A DNA stretch of 64,000 nucleotides, from NCBI GenBank assembly GCA_037127915.1, contig JBAXXL010000002.1, positions 62,001 through 126,000 of the forward strand, in the 5' to 3' direction. This DNA is from JBAXXL01 sp037127915. GTDB taxonomy: Bacteria > Bacteroidota > Ignavibacteria > Kapaibacteriales > UBA2268. Below, in pieces: positions 43,642 to 52,377 of this stretch. Position 1 is the stretch's first letter. Every line of letters starts with the position of its first letter. Position numbers and translations under genes: made by a program. The notes under the pieces were generated by a model. The model saw only the letters and a program-made list of their open reading frames with translations. It ran no database searches and was not told the origin of the DNA.

Positions 43642-44994
43642 ATGGCAAAACAAATTAACAAAGCTAAAGCCCAAAACGCAGGGGCGCAACACTATATAAT
43701 GTTGTTGACTATGGCGGTTATTATTTTCTGCATAGGATTATTTTATGTAATTCCTGCAGGTCTTGAAACTTTCGTAGTAAGTTTATTTGCACCTTCAAAA
43801 GATGACCAGGAAAAAATTGGCTGGGTACATTATGAAGGTAGAGTTTGGGGTTCATGTAATAAAGAAATGGAAGCCCAAAGTGAAGGCAAACCAATATCGA
43901 AAGATATTAGTAATGGTGATTATCTATTGGATTTTTCTTGGAAAGATAGAAATGTTACAGAGCACGGTTACGCAAAATTTGGTTCAGAGTTTTATGCTAA
44001 GGCACCTTTGTTAGGTGAGCGCGGAATTATCATTGAACCAATGATTGCTTTAAGTGTCGTTACTCTTATATTTTCTTTTGCGATTGCCTTATTGTTTACG
44101 ATGTTTATGCCGACAAGTTTAGGACTGATGGCGAATCAATTTGAAAAAGTTATTGACGACACAAAGGTTAAACTTCGTTTACAAACCGGATTTAGCGATG
44201 ATATTATTGAGTTACTTGTTATGCCTGATGACGAACTTGCGCTTCGCGACATGTCCGATGTCCGCAAAGCATTCCGTTTAGTGTGGGATAGAACAAGAAC
44301 TGAAGATATGGCTTCACCGTTCTTATCAATGCGTTTTGATGACGTATTTGAAGATGATATCAATTTCGTATATTTCCGTAATGGCATTCTATATAATCGT
44401 ATCAAAGAGTTCTTCTCTGATTTCGTCTTAATCGAAGTAGAAGATTTGAAAAACTCATTAATATGGAAACGTAATCGCGTACATGTGTTAAAAGGTTTCC
44501 GTCTATACATGTCCCATCACTTCTGTGAAAAATACCAAAACTTAACAACCGGTTTGGCTTATGGTGGTGCCGCTATTCTTATCGTAATGATTGGTATTCG
44601 TGGTATTAAATTTATTCCACCTACAAAACCTTCATTACTTCTATTCTCTATCACATTAGAGTTCTCCATGCTTTTGCTTTTAGCTTTGACATTGGTTTAC
44701 ACTGAGTCAGAAGAACGTATTGACAAAGTGTTGAAGAAAATGGAAGATGCTAACCGTAGTTCTTTGGAAGCTTTACGCGGTCAACAAGTTGATATTCACC
44801 AATTGTCTAACGCATTAGTTGGTCAAACTGCTGACATTATCAAAGCACGCGTTGAAAAAGCAATTGAAGAATACATGACTTCAGGCGACCATGTACAAAA
44901 AGTCGTTGCTGAAGAAATCGCTCGTAAGATTATATTCTCTGTTCGTGAAGACCAAGGATATAACAAATCATATTCAGGTGAAGGCAGAAGATAA
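43642..44994 (+). CDS. highly codon-biased membrane protein of unknown function
   Basis: In this 450-residue protein residues ~17-40 are the first membrane helix (YIMLLTMAVIIFCIGLFYVI). A loop of ~90 residues follows with GWVHYEGRVWGSCNKEMEA, which may be outside the inner membrane. The second helix is at ~133-157 (MIALSVVTLIFSFAIALLFTMF), then a charged cytosolic part to ~290 (RDMSDVRKAFRLVWDRTR, EEFSDFVLIEVEDLK-like helices). Two further helices lie at ~302-318 and ~330-350, and the end is a charged amphipathic helix (EERIDKVLKKMEDANRSS...ALVGQTADIIKARVEKAIEE). Arg is mostly CGT/CGC from about 44200 on, unlike the AGA-rich neighbours, suggesting strong expression. No family is recognised. 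Confidence 0.82.
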   Translation: MAKQINKAKAQNAGAQHYIMLLTMAVIIFCIGLFYVIPAGLETFVVSLFAPSKDDQEKIGWVHYEGRVWGSCNKEMEAQSEGKPISKDISNGDYLLDFSWKDRNVTEHGYAKFGSEFYAKAPLLGERGIIIEPMIALSVVTLIFSFAIALLFTMFMPTSLGLMANQFEKVIDDTKVKLRLQTGFSDDIIELLVMPDDELALRDMSDVRKAFRLVWDRTRTEDMASPFLSMRFDDVFEDDINFVYFRNGILYNRIKEFFSDFVLIEVEDLKNSLIWKRNRVHVLKGFRLYMSHHFCEKYQNLTTGLAYGGAAILIVMIGIRGIKFIPPTKPSLLLFSITLEFSMLLLLALTLVYTESEERIDKVLKKMEDANRSSLEALRGQQVDIHQLSNALVGQTADIIKARVEKAIEEYMTSGDHVQKVVAEEIARKIIFSVREDQGYNKSYSGEGRR

Positions 44995-45016
44995 AAATCT
45001 ACTACCCGTTATTTAC

Positions 45017-45052
45017 AAAAACCGCACCCCAAAAGGATGCGGTTTTTTTTTA
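45017..45052 (+). terminator. intrinsic terminator of the codon-biased gene
   Basis: AAAAACCGCA (45017-45026) and TGCGGTTTTT (45038-45047) form a stem, with inner CC/GG pairs possible, followed by a run of T to 45051. It lies 22 bases past the stop codon of the membrane protein. Confidence 0.88.
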
Positions 45053-45132
45053 CTTATTCAATCTTTCCATGTCATCCGATGAGTAGCGGATATTTATTTT
45101 TCTCTGGCGTGAATGAAACAATCTAATTTATA

Positions 45133-45162
45133 TTTGCATTTAAAAAAAAAATATTATATTTG
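45133..45162 (+). promoter_or_regulatory. Bacteroidota-type promoter of the 17-residue-repeat gene
   Basis: TTTG at 45133-45136 and TATATTTG at 45155-45162 are separated by 18 bases, close to the preferred 19-21. A second TATATTTG lies at 45129-45136. The ATG at 45233 is 71 bases further on. Confidence 0.6.
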
Positions 45163-45232
45163 CTTTAGAAATAAAGTAATAAATAAAATTACTTTTTACA
45201 TATTATTTTTTTAATAAGAGCTAGGGCTTTTT

Positions 45233-47281
45233 ATGAGAAAATTTGTTGCTATTATAGCACTAATCGTTATCGGCGCAATCTACACATCCGCAATGGATGC
45301 GATTCGTATAGCTGGTATATCATCTACAACAAGTGTAAGAAACGTCACATTAGACCTAACCATAAGGTTTTTTGATGCTGATGATATCGAAATTTGGAAC
45401 TGCAAAGTGGAGGACGTATATTTTGATAATCAGACAGCGTTTTCTATAGTTATTACACCCGTGGTAATAACTTATAATCCGCTTTATACTATCAAGGTTG
45501 AAAATACTTTAAATGGTATAATCCTTTTCGAAGGCAGGTTGGATAAAATTGTAAGCGATCAGAGTCAATACGGAAAAAATATTGGTCCGATAGAAATTGA
45601 CCAGACTGGAAACTATACTCTCAATTCTATAATCGTAAACTCCGGTGATATTTTGCTTCAAGAAGCTGAAGCAAACGGAACCAATAAAATTACGCTTAAG
45701 GCACCTGAATCTTTGGCCTCAGATTTGGATTTCATTTTGCCGTCGGCTGCCGGCTCCTCCGGTCAGGTTCTCTCCACAGACGGAGCGGGTAATTTAAGCT
45801 GGGCAACCGCCGGAAGCGGCTTATATTGGAGCTTAACCGGAAACGCGGGCACAGACTCAACCGTAAACTTTATTGGTACAACTGATAATAATGCGTTAGT
45901 AATTAAAATTAATAACCAGCGAGCAGGTAAAATCAGTGCCTCCAGTAATACATCATTAGGTTATCATACATTAAATAACCCTACTATAACGGGTGTTTCT
46001 AATACAGCAATAGGTTATAATGCGTTAGACTCCAATACTACGGGTAATTATAACACCGCCAATGGTTGGAAGGCATTATACTTCAACACTTCAGGAGATA
46101 ATAACACCGCCAATGGTTCTGCGGCATTATACTATAACGCAAGCGGCATGAACAACACCGCCAATGGTTCTGGGGCATTATACCACAACACAACTGGCAG
46201 TGCTAACACCGCCAATGGTGCTGTTGCATTATTAGAGAACACAACTGGTTACGGAAACACCGCCAATGGTTCTTTTGCATTATACACCAACACAACGGGG
46301 TATTATAACACCGCCAATGGTTCGTTTGCATTATACTCCAACACAATGGGTAGTTATAACACCGCAAATGGAAGTTGGTCATTGTACTATTCAACGGGAA
46401 ACAATAACACAGCTAGCGGTTATCGCGCTTTATACTCCAGCAAAGCCAACAGCCGCTCTACAGCTATTGGTGATTCTGCTATGTATTTTGCAGATAACAG
46501 AACAACAGGCCGTAATACTTACAATACCGCAGTCGGGCACCAGGCTCTCCGCGGAAGTACCACAGCCGCAAATAATACCGGGCAATATAATACTGCTATC
46601 GGTGATCAGGCATTGTTCTATGTTACATCTGGCAGTGAGAATTCAGCTCTTGGTTATATGGCGGGACGCTATATTGCTGATGGCGGAACAGCAAACGAAA
46701 CAAGTTACAATTCTGTTTATATTGGCAGTAGCACTAAAGCAGGTGCAAACGGTAATACAAACGAAATAGTGATTGGCCATAATGCCAAAGGTGCCGGTAG
46801 CAATACAGTTCAGCTTGGGAATACCAGTATAACAAGTTGTTATATCAGAGGTATCCATAATCAAACCAGTTCCGGCGGCATCGCGGTTTATGTGAATTCT
46901 TCCGGTAAATTAGGAACAACTACTTCATCTCGAAGATTCAAAGAAAATATAAATGATATGGCGGATGCCAGCGATGTGCTTATGAAGCTAAGACCGGTGA
47001 CATTTGTGTATAAAGATGAATATGCCGATGGTGATAAATCAACACAATATGGACTCATTGCGGAGGAAGTAGCGCAAATCGCCCCAAACCTCGTAGCCTT
47101 CGACAAAGACGGGAATCCTTATACCGTTTATTATAATAGAGTTAACGCAATGCTCTTGAATGAAGTACAGAAACAAAAGAATGAAATTCTCGCCCAAAAA
47201 GATATGAATGAAAAGCTATTAAAATTAATCGAAGATATGCAAAAAAGGATTGACAATTTAGAGGGCGTTGTAGAGAAGTAA
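45233..47281 (+). CDS. surface protein with 17-residue YadA-head-like repeats and S74 intramolecular chaperone
   Basis: The 682-residue protein has signal peptide MRKFVAIIALIVIGAIYTSA. Residues ~20-220 are beta-rich, with NLSWATAGSGLYW at the end, typical of Bacteroidota tail-fibre-like proteins. Residues ~274-392 hold seven NTANGSxALYxNTTGxx repeats, like the left-handed beta-roll of YadA/trimeric adhesin heads. More Asn-rich repeats (SYNSVYIGSSTKAG) follow to ~540. Residues ~560-640 are a peptidase-S74/endosialidase-type chaperone (SRRFKENINDMADASDVLMKLRPVTF...YGLIAEEVAQIAPN), which trims itself off after trimer assembly. The last ~45 residues are coiled coil (KQKNEILAQKDMNEK). Export and trimerisation are inferred from this layout. 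Confidence 0.86.
   Translation: MRKFVAIIALIVIGAIYTSAMDAIRIAGISSTTSVRNVTLDLTIRFFDADDIEIWNCKVEDVYFDNQTAFSIVITPVVITYNPLYTIKVENTLNGIILFEGRLDKIVSDQSQYGKNIGPIEIDQTGNYTLNSIIVNSGDILLQEAEANGTNKITLKAPESLASDLDFILPSAAGSSGQVLSTDGAGNLSWATAGSGLYWSLTGNAGTDSTVNFIGTTDNNALVIKINNQRAGKISASSNTSLGYHTLNNPTITGVSNTAIGYNALDSNTTGNYNTANGWKALYFNTSGDNNTANGSAALYYNASGMNNTANGSGALYHNTTGSANTANGAVALLENTTGYGNTANGSFALYTNTTGYYNTANGSFALYSNTMGSYNTANGSWSLYYSTGNNNTASGYRALYSSKANSRSTAIGDSAMYFADNRTTGRNTYNTAVGHQALRGSTTAANNTGQYNTAIGDQALFYVTSGSENSALGYMAGRYIADGGTANETSYNSVYIGSSTKAGANGNTNEIVIGHNAKGAGSNTVQLGNTSITSCYIRGIHNQTSSGGIAVYVNSSGKLGTTTSSRRFKENINDMADASDVLMKLRPVTFVYKDEYADGDKSTQYGLIAEEVAQIAPNLVAFDKDGNPYTVYYNRVNAMLLNEVQKQKNEILAQKDMNEKLLKLIEDMQKRIDNLEGVVEK
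46052..46405 (+). repeat. seven tandem 51-bp coding repeats
   Basis: AACACCGCC (AACACCGCA in the last) starts at 46052, 46103, 46154, 46205, 46256, 46307 and 46358, an exact 51-base period with the last unit three bases shorter. Each unit codes for NTANG followed by 12 variable residues. Sequence identity is high at the start of each unit and lower at its end. Confidence 0.93.
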
Positions 47282-47297
47282 AGAATTGATAAATAAT

Positions 47298-47336
47298 AAG
47301 ATGTGCCACACTTTGAAAGTGTGGCACATCTTTTCT
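47298..47336. terminator. bidirectional terminator between convergent genes
   Basis: GATGTGCCACACTTT (47300-47314) and AAAGTGTGGCACATC (47316-47330) pair perfectly around one G. AA before and TTTT after extend the stem and supply T-rich tails in both directions. It lies 17 bases past the S74 gene and just before the end of the minus-strand gene at 47336. Confidence 0.88.
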
Positions 47337-48487
47337 TATTCTTTGAACTTCTTCAGCAGAAATTTTTCATCCACCGACAAATAGAAACCTAATGAAAAGT
47401 CGTGAATTGAGTTTTCATAATCCCAATAGTATTGGCCTATTAAATTCATACGGAATTGATTACCAATCATAGCATTATATTTGACCTTGGCGGTAATTAA
47501 TCGTCTAATCTCCTGCGAATATGCAGTATCTATTTGTGAAACACATTGGAAAAGCGCTTCACCACGTGGTGCGATAAACTTATTGGCATACCAAAAACCG
47601 GTAGTCACTTCTAAATCTTTATACTGATATTTCAATTTGCCGTACAAAGCCCAACCTTCCTTATAGATTTGCGAATTTGGCTGAGGATAATCCGGCATAC
47701 TAAGCCCTTTATAATAGAATCCCAATAAATCACAAGTCAATGAGTTTCTATAGAGCCAAAACTGTTTCGTCACCAATCCGCTCATTGCATTAAGCATTGT
47801 TTGAATAGGTAGGGGAGATTGGTCTATTTGTCCGCCTTTGTGCGTTATTAAAGTCTGAAGCGGTATTTCAATATCCGTATTGCCGCCATTTAAAAAATTG
47901 AATACAGAACTGGTTCCAAAAGTAAATTCTTCCTGATAGGGATCGCCTTTTAAAATAAACCTTTCCCAATTAACCCATATATCACTTTTAATATGACTAG
48001 TATTTATTATAAACTGCAAACCGTTTTCGAGATTATTATAAATATTACGGTCGGTGGAAAACAATGGTTCCTCCAATTGATGGCTCTTTGTTCCATAAAG
48101 CCGCCCCAAAATAACATCACAATTATCGTTAATCTTATGTTGAATGGTAAAAACGGGAACAACAGTTGTGAATTCATTTCTACCGAAAAACTTTTGCAGA
48201 AAAACACCGCCGGATATTTTTGTTCGTGGTGTAATGAAATAACTTATCTTGGGTTCAGTGAAAAAACCAAAAGCAGTTGTACCTTGTGAGAATTTGTTGA
48301 AATACTCATCATTTTTTAAAAATGATGTCGCTGAGAACTCGAAATTCAAATCTTTGTCATTGTTTAAGTCTAAAAAACGGTTAGGCTCCAGGTATCCACC
48401 GTCATATTCATAAGTTGGTTCCGAGTATAGCGCAATATTCAAACTGAATGCGATGATAATAATTAAAAATATGCTTTTCGATTTCAT
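47336..48487 (-). CDS. porin-like outer-membrane protein of unknown function
   Basis: The 383-residue protein has signal peptide MKSKSIFLIIIIAFSLNIALYSE. It then has a long series of amphipathic strands rich in Phe, Tyr and Trp (FGFFTEPKISYFITPRTKISGGVFLQKFF, WALYGKLKYQYKDLEVTTGFWYA, MIGNQFRMNLIGQYYWDYE). The strand pattern and length fit a 12-16-stranded outer-membrane barrel. It ends FLLKKFKE rather than with a terminal Phe, so it may be a plug-less porin or an envelope protein of another type. It stands alone, convergent with the S74 gene. The substrate cannot be inferred. Confidence 0.68.
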   Translation of the reverse strand: MKSKSIFLIIIIAFSLNIALYSEPTYEYDGGYLEPNRFLDLNNDKDLNFEFSATSFLKNDEYFNKFSQGTTAFGFFTEPKISYFITPRTKISGGVFLQKFFGRNEFTTVVPVFTIQHKINDNCDVILGRLYGTKSHQLEEPLFSTDRNIYNNLENGLQFIINTSHIKSDIWVNWERFILKGDPYQEEFTFGTSSVFNFLNGGNTDIEIPLQTLITHKGGQIDQSPLPIQTMLNAMSGLVTKQFWLYRNSLTCDLLGFYYKGLSMPDYPQPNSQIYKEGWALYGKLKYQYKDLEVTTGFWYANKFIAPRGEALFQCVSQIDTAYSQEIRRLITAKVKYNAMIGNQFRMNLIGQYYWDYENSIHDFSLGFYLSVDEKFLLKKFKE

Positions 48488-48531
48488 TTTTTACACTTTT
48501 ATTATTGTAATAATAGCAAATATATGATAAT

Positions 48532-48692
48532 TTAATTGAAAATTGAAAATTGAAAGTTGAAAATGAGAAGAAGAATTCACCGCAAAGACGCGAAGACGCA
48601 AAGAATATTTAGATTGTCATTCCTTGGAAAGTAGGAAGTGCCTTGATAAATAAAAAGTTAGTCATTCTGAACGTAGTGAAGAATCCATCTTC
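48532..48692. repeat. composite dispersed repeat, second copy
   Basis: AATTGAAAATTGAAAATTGA (from 48533) and GAAAATGAGAAGAAGAATT (to ~48576) are followed by ACCGCAAAGACGCGAAGACG, GTCATTCCTTGGAAAGTAGG (from 48617) with CCTTGATA, and AGTCATTCTGAACG, GTGAAGAATCCATCTT (48659-48692). The last elements repeat the order seen at 26513-26619. No gene is evident in the 326-base spacer 48488-48813, which otherwise holds a terminator. Confidence 0.82.
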
Positions 48693-48742
48693 GAACAGGG
48701 TATTGGGTATAGGGTTCAGGGTATGAAGAAGATGAAAGTGAA

Positions 48743-48777
48743 AGAAAAAGCCGTACCCAAGCCGGAGCTTGGGTACG
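48743..48777 (-). terminator. intrinsic terminator of the AraC/GyrI gene
   Basis: GTACCCAAGC (48753-48762) and GCTTGGGTAC (48767-48776) form a perfect 10-bp stem around a CGGA loop. On the minus strand it is followed by GGCTTTTTCTTTC. It lies 37 bases past the stop of the regulator. The same CCAAGC...GCTTGG pattern occurs near 41915. Confidence 0.75.
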
Positions 48778-48813
48778 AGTAAATAAAGAACTGTCGAAGA
48801 TAGTCTAAGGCAG

Positions 48814-49683
48814 TTATTGAATAGGAATGTAAATATCGGTGATCAAATCTTCCGGTTTGGTTTGGTCGGGAGAGTTGACATAGATTTCCCAGTTTGGTAC
48901 GAAGCGCAATTCATATCCGCTCGTTGGAAGCCATTCGGAGAATATGATTGAATATACTTCCGATAATAAGTCGTAAGGTCCAACATGTCGGAATTTTGCG
49001 AATTTACCGCCTTCTAATGTCTGTACACCGATTTCGCCATCGGGTGTGGCAGTGTTATTACCAATTGCCAGACAAACGTCGTAGCGTTGTTTCCCTGCGG
49101 GTGTAACGTCAGGGTCGTCGAAGCATACGCCAATGAATTCGGTGTCGCGACCGAAAAGATTGTTTTTGCCTGCGAATCCACAGACTTTGTCCCATCCGCC
49201 TGAGTAATTCAAATCCGCATAAGTGCCTATTAAACTTGTGTAGATTACTTTTTTGGGTTCTACATTGAGGATTTCAGCTTCTGGTTTGAAGTTTGATTTT
49301 CTGTCTTCTGAAATGAACATTTGCATTGTTAACTCCGGTTTAATTTTTCGAAATTCGTTTGGTGAAATACCATAAGCATTTTTAAACGCTTTGTTATAAG
49401 AGCTTGGAGTGTCGTAACCGATTCCGTAAGCGATTTCCGCTATGGGGGTTTGGGTATATCTGAGCATCTGCACCGATAGCTCCATACGCTGACGGATGAT
49501 ATAGCTTTTCAAACTTTCCCCCAAGAATGCTTTCATTATTCTATGGAAATGAAAAGGGGAGAAGTGCGAGATTTCAGCTAATTTGTCAATCGTCATTTCG
49601 CTGTCCAGATGGTTGTTGATATAACTTATTACGCGGTTAATCCGCTCCAAATAACTGTTTTGTGTGATTTCTTTTGCCGGCAT
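48814..49683 (-). CDS. AraC-family transcriptional regulator with GyrI-like ligand domain
   Basis: In this 289-residue protein residues ~10-112 contain the two helix-turn-helix units of AraC/XylS DNA-binding domains: DSEMTIDKLAEISHFSPFHFHRIMKAFLGESLKSYI and PIAEIAYGIGYDTPSSYNKAFKNAYGISPNEFRK. Residues ~125-289 are a GyrI-like/SOUL-type effector-binding domain (LGNIEPKKVIYTSLIGTYADL-like, ending YVNSPDQTKPEDLITDIYIPIQ). Such proteins (Rob/SoxS-like, BmrR-like) respond to small hydrophobic ligands. The target is unknown; no efflux gene adjoins. It is transcribed alone with its own terminator. Confidence 0.9.
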   Translation of the reverse strand: MPAKEITQNSYLERINRVISYINNHLDSEMTIDKLAEISHFSPFHFHRIMKAFLGESLKSYIIRQRMELSVQMLRYTQTPIAEIAYGIGYDTPSSYNKAFKNAYGISPNEFRKIKPELTMQMFISEDRKSNFKPEAEILNVEPKKVIYTSLIGTYADLNYSGGWDKVCGFAGKNNLFGRDTEFIGVCFDDPDVTPAGKQRYDVCLAIGNNTATPDGEIGVQTLEGGKFAKFRHVGPYDLLSEVYSIIFSEWLPTSGYELRFVPNWEIYVNSPDQTKPEDLITDIYIPIQ

Positions 49684-50199
49684 TGGATTTCTTATTTAAT
49701 TGCACAAAAACTTACAATTCAAAATTAATTCATTTCCTTCATATAGACTTTTCCATACTTGCTATGTTTTAAAAAATTTTAAAAATTGATTTATTTTAAC
49801 ATAAGGGTCTATTTTTTTTTTACTTTATTTTAACAAAATTGTAACTTTTTTGTATTTCATGTGTTTTAGTATTGTAATAATTTTGTAAATTGATTTTGGT
49901 TTTATTCCAAAATTTCATAAAAGCCATAAGGTATGTTATGATAGACACAAAATATATCGTCCGAAAGCTCTACTTGGTTAACGAGCAAATCCTTTGCATT
50001 CCCGCATAGGCATTGGAATATTATAGATATTCCTGAGTCCAAAACTTCACATATCAGCATTATAATGACATCGTACGATGACCGGCAAAAATTGTAGGGG
50101 CGTATTGCATACGCCCAAAATAATCCAGTCAAGAGGAACTCTTGACTGGAGGAAAAGAAAAAGTTATTTTTTATTTGTTAATTATTTAGAGAGTTTAAG
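49684..50199. other. 516-base non-coding region with repeats
   Basis: No gene is supported. The first 190 bases are an AT-rich upstream region shared by the AraC gene and the next gene; TAATTTTG at 49878-49885 could be a -7 box for the plus strand. A GGGCGTATTGCATACGCCC repeat (50098-50116) is a hairpin. The arms CCAGTCAAGAG (50125-50135) and CTCTTGACTGG (50139-50149) form another 11-bp hairpin. A minus-strand frame of 76 codons across 49902-50132 crosses the repeat and is not credible as a whole. Confidence 0.6.
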
Positions 50200-52377
50200 A
50201 TGAAAAAAGTTCTATTATTTGTATTAATCTTTGTATTAGCCAACCAGTTTGCCTATTCCTGGGTGAAGGGCGGCTTGGGAGATGGTTATTATATATACAA
50301 TCCTGAGAATGACAAAGATTTAATTATTACTGCCGAGATAAATAGCCAAACATTAGTTTTCTATTTAGATTTAGTAAATTCGAAAACAACAAAGTTGCCT
50401 ATTATAGACCAAGGTATAGCCGCAATTTCGGAAAAAAATTCTATGCTCATTACCGGAGGGTCCAGCTATAAACTATATAATTATAAAACCGGTGAAAAAA
50501 TCCTCTCATTCGACAAAACCGGTGAAACTGTAAATACAAATTATTGTATCGATAGTTCGGGTAAGTATTTTTATGCATGGAATGGTGGAACACTAACGCT
50601 AAAAACTTATGATATTTACGAAAACAAATTGATTGACACTTATGTTTATGACATCAATCCTGTAAATATATTACAATCGATAATGTTACCAGGGAAGAAC
50701 GCGTTATGTATGATTAACAAAAGCGGTGTAGTGAAGTTTTACTCACTGTCGGGTGATCATTCTTCTAATTTGGCTGAAATGACATTGCCAACCGGTAAAA
50801 AAGTATCTGTCTATGATAATGATAATTACTTTACTTACGTCACCGGAGAAAATACAATCTGTATCCAAAAAATTGATTCAAAAGCTGAACCTGAAATAGT
50901 AACTTTGGATCGCAATTTTGATAATTTTTCTTTTACTTTAGGCATGAAATACTGCTATTATGAATATGATCATGGTGATGCAGTTTATGATATACAGAAA
51001 AAGCAAGACCGGCCAATTTATAATTTCCCATATAGGATTGACACATATTTTAGAGATTCCACTTTGACAAAGTCTCTTATTGGCTATAATGTTGATTATC
51101 CAACATCATCAATTTCAATAATTAAAGCAGAAGTCAATATGTTGCTTTTATATGACTTAGATAATAAAAAAATAATGAGTTCTGTTCCCCCTGCGTTTGC
51201 TGGACATGTTGATAACATGATTATAAATACAGACGCTAGTTTAGTATATGCTAGTTCAAACGGTGGAATTACACTTTTTGAAAAATTTTTACCACTTGGT
51301 GGTTTAGTTAGAAATCAGGATAGCACATTTTTAAAATATTTACATCCAAAGGGCAAATCGTTTGCATTTACCAACGATTCAAAATATATGGTTAGTGCTG
51401 ACTCAAATTACATTTATTTCACGAATACTAGTACCGATCAAATTGAGAAAACTGTTGCCAATACTAACGTCTCACAGCGTAAAGTACTTTATTCTTCAGA
51501 CTATACACATATTTATAATATTTATTCAACAGGAATTGATATATATGAATATCCTGCAATGAACTTGATTAAATCTGTTAAATATGAAAATAATGATACT
51601 TTAAATATTCTTGATGCTAAAAATTTTAATAATGTTACAACCATTTTAACGAATGATAAAATTTGCTGGTATGCTAAAGATGCAGATGTGCTGACATACT
51701 CGTCAATTCCAAGAATAAGCACGAAATTAAGAGCAAAGGAACTGTCTCCAAAAGGAGATTACGCATTACTTTATAGCAGGTATGCTTCGCCAGGAAGTCA
51801 AGATACTTTTTTGGTTATGAATGTTTATTCAAAAAATGTTGAATATAAGTTCACACATCAAGCTTGGGCGGATATGTTTGAAATCCATTTCTTCGGATCA
51901 CAAAACCGCTTAACCTACAGCTACTTTGCTGATAGCAATCCTATGTTCCAAACTTTTTTTCGTGGTATAAACTTAGAAACCGGAGTAGAAAAAGAATTAG
52001 TAGGTATGCATAGAGCCAATATGCATCCAAATGGAACCGACTATTTCTCTGCTGACGATTCTAAGTATTACTATACCGGTTTACCTAGCGAGCTGATAGT
52101 CGGTGTGAAGGATAATCAAGCGAAGGAATCATCATTCGAAATTTCACCTAATCCGGCTGGTGATTTAATAACAATTAAGCTGGGCGATATCAACCCCACG
52201 CTTCAGCGTGGGGTTGATGAATACCTCGTAATCCAAATCTACAATACACTCGGCGAAAAAGTGATATCAGCTTCGGCACGGCACGCCGTGCCACTACAGA
52301 TCAACATTGCCAATTTGCCAAAAGGAATGTATTTTGTGAGGGTAGGCGGCGAAACTGTGAAGTTTGTAAAGATGTAA
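50200..52377 (+). CDS. secreted beta-propeller-like protein with T9SS sorting domain, tandem copy 1
   Basis: In this 725-residue protein the signal peptide is MKKVLLFVLIFVLANQFAYS. Residues ~25-625 contain repeated short strands of a WD40/YVTN-like beta-propeller (FYLDLVNSKTTK, YNYKTGEKILSF, FYSLSGDHSSNLAEM, KYMVSADSNYIYFTN, NTNVSQRKVLYSSDYTHIYNIYS). The final ~80 residues are a T9SS type A sorting domain (EISPNPAGDLITIKLGD, IQIYNTLGEKVIS, LPKGMYFVRVGGE). Two palindromic elements are inserted in frame within it, encoding INPTLQRGVD and ARHAV. A close paralogue follows at 52811-55012. Surface attachment by T9SS is the only secure inference; the ligand is unknown. Confidence 0.85.
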   Translation: MKKVLLFVLIFVLANQFAYSWVKGGLGDGYYIYNPENDKDLIITAEINSQTLVFYLDLVNSKTTKLPIIDQGIAAISEKNSMLITGGSSYKLYNYKTGEKILSFDKTGETVNTNYCIDSSGKYFYAWNGGTLTLKTYDIYENKLIDTYVYDINPVNILQSIMLPGKNALCMINKSGVVKFYSLSGDHSSNLAEMTLPTGKKVSVYDNDNYFTYVTGENTICIQKIDSKAEPEIVTLDRNFDNFSFTLGMKYCYYEYDHGDAVYDIQKKQDRPIYNFPYRIDTYFRDSTLTKSLIGYNVDYPTSSISIIKAEVNMLLLYDLDNKKIMSSVPPAFAGHVDNMIINTDASLVYASSNGGITLFEKFLPLGGLVRNQDSTFLKYLHPKGKSFAFTNDSKYMVSADSNYIYFTNTSTDQIEKTVANTNVSQRKVLYSSDYTHIYNIYSTGIDIYEYPAMNLIKSVKYENNDTLNILDAKNFNNVTTILTNDKICWYAKDADVLTYSSIPRISTKLRAKELSPKGDYALLYSRYASPGSQDTFLVMNVYSKNVEYKFTHQAWADMFEIHFFGSQNRLTYSYFADSNPMFQTFFRGINLETGVEKELVGMHRANMHPNGTDYFSADDSKYYYTGLPSELIVGVKDNQAKESSFEISPNPAGDLITIKLGDINPTLQRGVDEYLVIQIYNTLGEKVISASARHAVPLQINIANLPKGMYFVRVGGETVKFVKM
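52189..52292 (+). repeat. two in-frame palindromes within the T9SS domain of copy 1
   Basis: ATCAACCCCACGC (52189-52201) and GCGTGGGGTTGAT (52206-52218) pair perfectly and code for INPTLQRGVD. GGCACGGC (52275-52282) and GCCGTGCC (52285-52292) pair and code for ARHAV. Copy 2 has another palindrome at each equivalent site (54821-54850, 54908-54940). Confidence 0.92.

Noticed and set aside
46052..46405. Regular 51-base direct repeats as a CRISPR array
   Set aside because: The repeats are coding, lack spacers of unrelated sequence and have a 17-codon period; no cas genes are near.
46266..46769. 167-codon plus-strand frame within the repeat gene
   Set aside because: It is the +1 frame of the tandem repeats in the S74 gene and codes for a low-complexity product; the main frame has signal peptide and known domains.
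49902..50132. A 76-codon minus-strand frame that looks protein-like at its end (VELSDDIFCVYHNIPYGF)
   Set aside because: Its first third is a translation of the dispersed GGGCGTATTGCATACGCCC repeat and the frame lies upstream of another gene. It may be a worn gene remnant but I cannot support a gene.
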